Position numbers and translations under genes: made by a program. The notes beneath the pieces are model-generated. The model ran no database searches. It was not told the origin of the DNA and worked only from the letters and a program-made list of their open reading frames with translations. From Bacillota bacterium (GTDB lineage: Bacteria; Bacillota; Clostridia; Oscillospirales; Oscillospiraceae): a stretch of 26,428 nucleotides of DNA. Below, piece after piece: positions 21,953 through 26,428 of this stretch. How positions within the stretch are numbered: position 1 is the first letter of the stretch; every line of letters starts with the position of its first letter. The DNA lies in the NCBI GenBank assembly GCA_023395775.1, contig JAEWYA010000008.1, positions 1 through 26,428 on the forward strand, written 5' to 3'.

Positions 21953-24052
21953 TTAGGTCTTTTCCACCGTCTCCTTTTTGTGCTGCATCGTGATGTTGCC
22001 AAGCGCCTGAATCTGAATATCCGTAGTGATCTCATTAAAGGACAGCACGTATAAGTTCGGATAAAACTGGGACAGCATCCGGCTCAAGTACACGCGGATA
22101 ACGGGGCTTGTAAGGATAATGGGCGTCTGGCTCAGCTCCGCGAACTTCTTGACGCTCTCGCCCAGCTGAGAAACGATCAGCTGCATCATATCCGCGCCCA
22201 TGGCGAGATAGACGCCCTGCTCATTTTTGGTGAGGGACCCAACAATCTGCTTTTCCACCTCGGCGTCCAGCGTTACCACCCGAAGCTGTCCATGCTCGCA
22301 GAAGCGGCGGGTGATGGTCCGGGTCAGGGAGCCGCGAACCGCCTCGGTGATCAGGTCCGTGTCCCGGGTGTTGTTCATGGCGTCCGCCGCAGTCTCCACG
22401 ATGGTGCCCAAATTTTTGATGGGAACGCCTTCTTTGAGGAGGTTCCGCAGAATCTTTTCCAGCATCCCGTAGGAGATGGTATTGGGAATTGTCTCTTCCA
22501 CCAACTGGGGCGCCGCCTTTTTCAGATTCTCCACCAGCCGGATGGTCTCCTCCCGGTCCAAAAGCTCATATACGTGCTTCTTAATGGTCTCGGAGAGGTG
22601 GGTCAGCATAACAGAGAGGGGGTCGATGACGGTATATCCGTAAATTTCCGCCATCTCCCGGCTTTCCGGCAGAATCCACCGTGAGGGAATGCCGTACGCC
22701 GGCTCGATGGTCTCGATGCCGTCGATCTCGCCGCTGGGAGCCGACGGCTCCAGCGCCAGATAATAGTCCACGAGGATCTCGCCTCGGGCGATCTCCTCGC
22801 CCTTGATCTTGATCACGTACTGGTTCGTCCCCAGGGTTGCGGAATCGTGCAGCCGCACCGACGGAACCACAAAGCCCATATCCTGCGCATACTGGCGGCG
22901 GAAAATGACGATGCGGCTGATGAGCCGTCCGCCCCGCGCCTCGTCCACCAGAGGAATCAGGCTGTATCCAAACTCCATTTCAACGGGCTCCACATCCAGC
23001 AGAGAATAGATGTTGTTGATATCCTTGTAATACTCGTTCTCGCTGGGGGCCTTGGCGGATTCGGCGGGTTCCCTGGCCTTCGCCTCCTGAACGGCCTGCT
23101 CCGCCTTCTCCTTCTCCATTCTCTGAAGGCCGCGGCGTCCCAGGAGCAAAAGCGTCACACCCACCAAAAGCAGCGCCAGATGAGGCGTCTGGGGCATGAC
23201 AGCCAAAAACAGCAGCACGACGCCCGCCACCATGATGGCCCGGGGCTGGGCTTTGAACTGCCGCAGCACGTCGCTGTTGAGGCTTCCCTCGGACACGCTG
23301 CGGGTGACGATCATGCCGGTGGCGGTGGAGATCATCAGGGCGGGAAGCTGAGACACCAGACCGTCGCCGATGGTGGCGATGGAATAGACCTGCACAACGC
23401 TGCTGAAGTCCCCGCCCCCCTGCACCATGCCGATAATCAAGCCCGCCACAAAGTTAATCATGGTGATGATGAGGCTCATCACCGCGTCGCCCTTGACAAT
23501 CTTCGTGGCGCCGTCCATAGCGCCGTAAAAATCCGCCTGACGCTGGACCTTTTCCCGGCGGGCTCTCGCCTCCTGCTCGTTGATGAGACCGGATGAGAGG
23601 TCCGCGTCAATGGCCATCTGTTTGCCGGGCATGGCGTCCAAAGTGAACCGGGCGGCCACCTCGGCAACGCGCTCGGCGCCCTTGGTGATGACGATAAACT
23701 GCATCAGCACAATGATCAGGAAGATGATGATGCCGATTACGATGTTTCCGCGGGTAATCAATTGGCCGAAGGCCTTGATGACCGTACCCGCATAGCCGCC
23801 GTTGGAGAGAATCAGCCGGGTGGAGGACACGTTCAGTCCCAATCGGAACAGGGTTGTCACCAGCAGCAGCGAGGGAAAGATGGAAAATTCCAGCGCGTCG
23901 GAGATATTCATCGTAATCAGCAGGATCACGATGGACAGCGAGATGTTGATGATAATCAGGATATCCATCAGCTGCGTGGGCAGCGGCAAGATCAAAAACA
24001 GGACGACCACGACCACGAAGATGGATATGATGTTGTTGGAAATCCGTCTCAT
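21953..24052 (-). CDS. flhA: Flagellar biosynthesis protein FlhA
   Basis: Largest part of the flagellar type III export gate. Its cytoplasmic ring receives chaperone-cargo complexes such as FliS-flagellin. The 699 residues start with a membrane domain of about eight helices (first: IISIFVVVVVLFLILPLP), with the family motif TLFRLGLNVSSTRLIL near 70 and the cytoplasmic loop KGAERVAEVAARFTLDAMPGKQMAIDADL (given here only by its position, about residues 124-152). The C-terminal cytoplasmic domain (from about 350) includes GIPSRWI and the YGMLEKILRNLLKEGVPIKN region. A ribosome site GGAAAGGCGG precedes the ATG. The gene lies between flhB and the sigma factor; flhF and flhG, which often follow flhA, are absent here. 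Confidence 0.97.
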   Translation of the reverse strand: MRRISNNIISIFVVVVVLFLILPLPTQLMDILIIINISLSIVILLITMNISDALEFSIFPSLLLVTTLFRLGLNVSSTRLILSNGGYAGTVIKAFGQLITRGNIVIGIIIFLIIVLMQFIVITKGAERVAEVAARFTLDAMPGKQMAIDADLSSGLINEQEARARREKVQRQADFYGAMDGATKIVKGDAVMSLIITMINFVAGLIIGMVQGGGDFSSVVQVYSIATIGDGLVSQLPALMISTATGMIVTRSVSEGSLNSDVLRQFKAQPRAIMVAGVVLLFLAVMPQTPHLALLLVGVTLLLLGRRGLQRMEKEKAEQAVQEAKAREPAESAKAPSENEYYKDINNIYSLLDVEPVEMEFGYSLIPLVDEARGGRLISRIVIFRRQYAQDMGFVVPSVRLHDSATLGTNQYVIKIKGEEIARGEILVDYYLALEPSAPSGEIDGIETIEPAYGIPSRWILPESREMAEIYGYTVIDPLSVMLTHLSETIKKHVYELLDREETIRLVENLKKAAPQLVEETIPNTISYGMLEKILRNLLKEGVPIKNLGTIVETAADAMNNTRDTDLITEAVRGSLTRTITRRFCEHGQLRVVTLDAEVEKQIVGSLTKNEQGVYLAMGADMMQLIVSQLGESVKKFAELSQTPIILTSPVIRVYLSRMLSQFYPNLYVLSFNEITTDIQIQALGNITMQHKKETVEKT

Positions 24053-24128
24053 TGCAGCGCCGCCTTTCCTGTGTTATTTTCAATTGAAATGCTCCCGGGC
24101 CTGTCCGACTGCGGCGTTTTAAGCCGCT

Positions 24129-25217
24129 TTAGTCCTTCTTGCTCAATTCCTTGCTCAGGTCTCGGTTGTTCATGCGGTAGATGTACACCAGAACGTCCGC
24201 CACCGCACCGTACAGTTCCGGGGGAATCTGCCGGTTCAGATCGGCGGAGGCATAGATGGAGCGGGCCAGAGGAACGTTTTCAACCGTTGGGATATGGTTT
24301 TCCTCCGCCACCTTCACAATGCGCAGCGCCAGCTCATCCAGTCCCTTTGCCATCACCACGGGAGCGCTGTCCTGCTCCGGCTTGTACCTAAGAGCCACCG
24401 CCACATGGGTGGGGTTTCGAATAACCACGTCCGCCTGAGGCACCTGCTGCATCATGCGGGACTGGGACATTTTGCGCTGAGCCTCGCGGATTTTGCTTTT
24501 GATCAGGGGATCTCCCTCGGTTTGCTTGTACTCCTCCTTGACCTCCTGCTTCGTCATGCGCATCTGACGCTCGTAATCCCACCACTGATAGTAGAAATCG
24601 GCGCCGGCGACGGCGATAAACGCGATGATAATCTGGAGGATCATACTGCTCAGGCGGCTGAGAATATCGCCGCAGACCGCGGAGATGTCCGTGTTCATAT
24701 AGTTGACAAAAGCCGTTATGCAGCCGCTGATAAAGTGATAGATGATGGCCAGAAGAATGGCGATCTTGATGACGCCCTTACCGGCCTCCACAACGCTGCG
24801 CAGGGAAAATAGTTTTTTAAAGCCCTCCATGGGGTTGATGCGGCTGAATTTGGGCTGGATGGACTCCCCTGATACCAGCAGGCGGGTCTGGAGAAACGTG
24901 GACCCCATGGCCGCTGCCACGATCACCAGCACGGTGGGCCCAATCGCCATAAAAAGGGTATACACGCCTTCCTTGAGAAGCTCCGGAAGCTGTCCCGCCA
25001 AAGAGGAGTCGGAGAGGCTCTGGGCCGTCTGCATGCACAGGCGGAAAAAGTTGCTCAGATGCTCCACAGCACCGCTCATGGTGATGCGCAGAGTCATGTA
25101 GCCGGCCAGCAGCGTCGTCACGGCCACCGCGTCGTTGCTGAGGAAGACATTGCCCTTTTTTCGCTGGTCCCGTCGCTTTTTAGGGGTTGCCTTTTCTGTT
25201 TTATTGCCCTCCGGCAC
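24129..25217 (-). CDS. flhB: Flagellar biosynthesis protein FlhB
   Basis: Export-gate protein that switches substrate class from hook to filament proteins by self-cleavage. The N-terminus NKTEKATPKKRRDQRKKGNV is the standard FlhB start, followed by four membrane helices (about 30-50, 88-110, 145-170, 190-210). The C-terminal cytoplasmic domain contains the autocleavage motif NPTH at residues 268-271, then VAVALRYKP and the ENHIPTVENVPLAR segment. The start is a GTG at 25217, six bases after GGGGGGAG. Length 362 is normal. It lies 34 bases after fliR and is separate from it, unlike the fused FliR-FlhB of some clostridia. Confidence 0.96.
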   Translation of the reverse strand: MPEGNKTEKATPKKRRDQRKKGNVFLSNDAVAVTTLLAGYMTLRITMSGAVEHLSNFFRLCMQTAQSLSDSSLAGQLPELLKEGVYTLFMAIGPTVLVIVAAAMGSTFLQTRLLVSGESIQPKFSRINPMEGFKKLFSLRSVVEAGKGVIKIAILLAIIYHFISGCITAFVNYMNTDISAVCGDILSRLSSMILQIIIAFIAVAGADFYYQWWDYERQMRMTKQEVKEEYKQTEGDPLIKSKIREAQRKMSQSRMMQQVPQADVVIRNPTHVAVALRYKPEQDSAPVVMAKGLDELALRIVKVAEENHIPTVENVPLARSIYASADLNRQIPPELYGAVADVLVYIYRMNNRDLSKELSKKD

Positions 25218-25251
25218 AGACGCTCCCCCCTTTTGTCAGCAGCCGTTCCCG

Positions 25252-26022
25252 CTATGGGGCCAGCGTCGTCAGCGTATCCCGCACGGCGAGAAGCATCTCG
25301 TTCTCCGCATTCAGCAAAAACTCGCTGATGGGCGACATAAACAGCATCATAAGGCCCAGCCCGATAATCATTTTCAGCTCGATGTTGATGGCAAACACAT
25401 TGATCTGGGGGATAACCTTCATCAAAACGCCCATTCCGATCTGCCCCAGCAGCTCTGCCGCCAGAATCGGCACCGCCAGCTTAACCGCCAGCACAAAGCA
25501 CTCGATAAATAACTCCACCGCCGCCTGCATGGCGGCTTTTCCAAGCACCGCCTCTCCAAACGGGACGATCTCCCCGGAGGAAAGCAAGATGCGAAGCAGG
25601 GTGTTATGGCCGTTTGTTGTAAAGAACAGCAGCGTCATTAAAATGGTGAACAGTGTGCCGGAGACGGACATGGAGATCTGGGAACCGGGGTCATATTCCC
25701 GAGACATGGTCATGGCCATCTGATTGTCGATGATCTCGCCGGCCTGCTGGGGTATGAGATAAATAAAAAACTGGACCGCCATTCCCACCATGAACCCGAC
25801 GCCCAACTCCAGCACCAGCTTAACGCTGAACTCCACCAGGTTGACCGGCACGGGCACAGTTCCCTTCGTGAAGGACGCCACAAACCACGTGAGAGTCAAA
25901 GTCAGCCCCGCCCGGAAGATACCGGGGACGTTTTGCCGACCCAACAGCGGATTGAACAGCACAAAGCCGCTCATCCGCATCAGAATGTAAAACAGCAGCG
26001 TGAGCCTGCCCCAGTCAATCAT
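25252..26022 (-). CDS. fliR: Flagellar biosynthesis protein FliR
   Basis: Membrane component of the FliPQR export channel. I chose the ATG at 26022 (MIDWGRLTLLFYILMRMSGF), which has the expected FliR N-terminus and a GGGGCGG site upstream; a longer upstream frame lies within fliQ and is not used. The 256 residues hold about six hydrophobic helices, with family patterns FNPLLGRQNVPGIFRAGLTL, GEIIDNQMAMTMSREYDP and VPILAAELLGQIGMGVLMK and the closing PQINVFAINIELKM segment. It lies 14 bases after fliQ and 34 before flhB. Confidence 0.95.
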   Translation of the reverse strand: MIDWGRLTLLFYILMRMSGFVLFNPLLGRQNVPGIFRAGLTLTLTWFVASFTKGTVPVPVNLVEFSVKLVLELGVGFMVGMAVQFFIYLIPQQAGEIIDNQMAMTMSREYDPGSQISMSVSGTLFTILMTLLFFTTNGHNTLLRILLSSGEIVPFGEAVLGKAAMQAAVELFIECFVLAVKLAVPILAAELLGQIGMGVLMKVIPQINVFAINIELKMIIGLGLMMLFMSPISEFLLNAENEMLLAVRDTLTTLAP

Positions 26023-26036
26023 GGAACCGCCCCGCT

Positions 26037-26291
26037 TTATAGCATCAGAGTGAACAGGTACTTGCTGTACTCCACCAGCGAGTTCATCATCCAGCCGCCT
26101 CCGACAAACAGCACCAGAACCGTCACCAGAAGCTTCAATACAAAGCCCAGGGTCTGGTCGTGAATCTGTGTGACCGCTTGAAAAATAGCCACCAGCACAC
26201 CCACGATCATGCTCAGAATCAGAATGGGGCCGGCCAGCTTGATCACCAAAAAGATCCCCTGTCGGAGAATTTCGCCCGCGTTCAGATCCAT
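26037..26291 (-). CDS. fliQ: Flagellar biosynthesis protein FliQ
   Basis: Small two-helix membrane subunit of the FliPQR export channel, several copies per gate. The 84 residues are typical: an N-terminal ILRQGIFLVIKLAGPIL, the first helix, the loop AVTQIHDQTLGFVLKLL (the Q-x-x-T-Q/E-x-T-L-x-F-x-P/L-K motif region) and a second helix VLVLFVGGGWMM. The ATG follows a GAGGG site, 16 bases after the fliP stop. No oddities. Confidence 0.95.
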   Translation of the reverse strand: MDLNAGEILRQGIFLVIKLAGPILILSMIVGVLVAIFQAVTQIHDQTLGFVLKLLVTVLVLFVGGGWMMNSLVEYSKYLFTLML

Positions 26292-26307
26292 CCCTCATCG
26301 CCCCTTT

Positions 26308-26428
26308 CTAATGGAAGCCCTGCACCAGCGTTGAGAACAGCAGTTCCCATCCGTTGAGTACAATAAACAAAAGCAGCTTGAAGGGGGTGGAGATCATGGA
26401 CGGGGGCAGCATAATCATGCCCATGGAC
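26308..26428 (-). CDS. fliP: Flagellar biosynthesis protein FliP (C-terminal part, cut by the window edge)
   Basis: On the minus strand the last 39 or so codons before a TAG at 26310-26308 read MGMIMLPPSMISTPFKLLLF and then IVLNGWELLFSTLVQGFH. This is the conserved FliP end: the MGM-M-x-PP-x-x-I-S-x-PFKLLLF motif and the DGW/NGW-x-L-x-x-x-LV turn. FliP forms most of the export channel with FliQ and FliR. It stands first in the visible part of the operon, 16 bases before fliQ. Confidence 0.93.
   Translation of the reverse strand, partial: SMGMIMLPPSMISTPFKLLLFIVLNGWELLFSTLVQGFH

Overview
The window looks like a chromosomal segment from a GC-rich, motile member of the Clostridia (Bacillota), most likely near the Oscillospiraceae. 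This is an inference from strong GGAGG-type ribosome sites, Gram-positive style lipoproteins, the CheC/CheD/CheV chemotaxis set and the order of the flagellar export genes. No rRNA, tRNA, CRISPR array or intact transposase is visible.

Positions 1-3852 (+ strand) hold an ABC importer of the nitrate/sulfonate/THI5-like class: ATPase, permease and substrate-binding lipoprotein, with overlapping starts and stops. The binding-protein gene is broken. Its first 279 or so codons end near 2478 and its last 49 codons resume at 3703 in another frame. About 1.2 kb of AT-richer DNA lies between. That insert carries an intact prolyl-tRNA editing gene with its own promoter and terminator, the promoter and first codons of an AgrA/LytR-type response regulator, and a possible remnant of a serine-recombinase C-terminus. 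A GNAT acetyltransferase (3970-4503, -) follows beyond convergent terminators.

Positions 4739-9661 (- strand) look like one operon, in transcription order: FtsE-like ATPase, a possible 48-residue small protein, an FtsA-like actin-fold protein with beta-grasp-like C-terminal repeats, an EAL-HDOD protein with all key EAL residues, and a lipoprotein. A divergent gene (9922-10803, +) encodes a C39-like peptidase with a lipoprotein signal and a leader of about 180 nt.

Positions 10891-14268 (- strand) carry fliD, fliS and a small FliT/FlgN-like chaperone gene. A good sigma-28 (SigD-type) promoter lies upstream of fliD. Divergent from fliD is a pair encoding a Soj-type ParA ATPase and a ComFB-domain protein with a long Pro/Ala/Ser-rich linker (14422-15898, +).

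Positions 16003-26428 (- strand) form a long, tightly spaced flagellar/chemotaxis operon running fliP (partial), fliQ, fliR, flhB, flhA, a FliA/SigD-type sigma factor, two FlgG-family rod/hook genes, cheC, cheD, cheV and a second EAL-HDOD gene whose EAL active site is largely lost. The genes supply the export gate (FliPQR, FlhAB), the late-gene sigma factor, rod parts, CheY-phosphate control (CheC/CheD), an adaptor (CheV) and a likely non-catalytic signalling protein. Two EAL-HDOD proteins, one seemingly competent and one degenerate, plus a ComFB protein point to cyclic-di-nucleotide control running through the locus.
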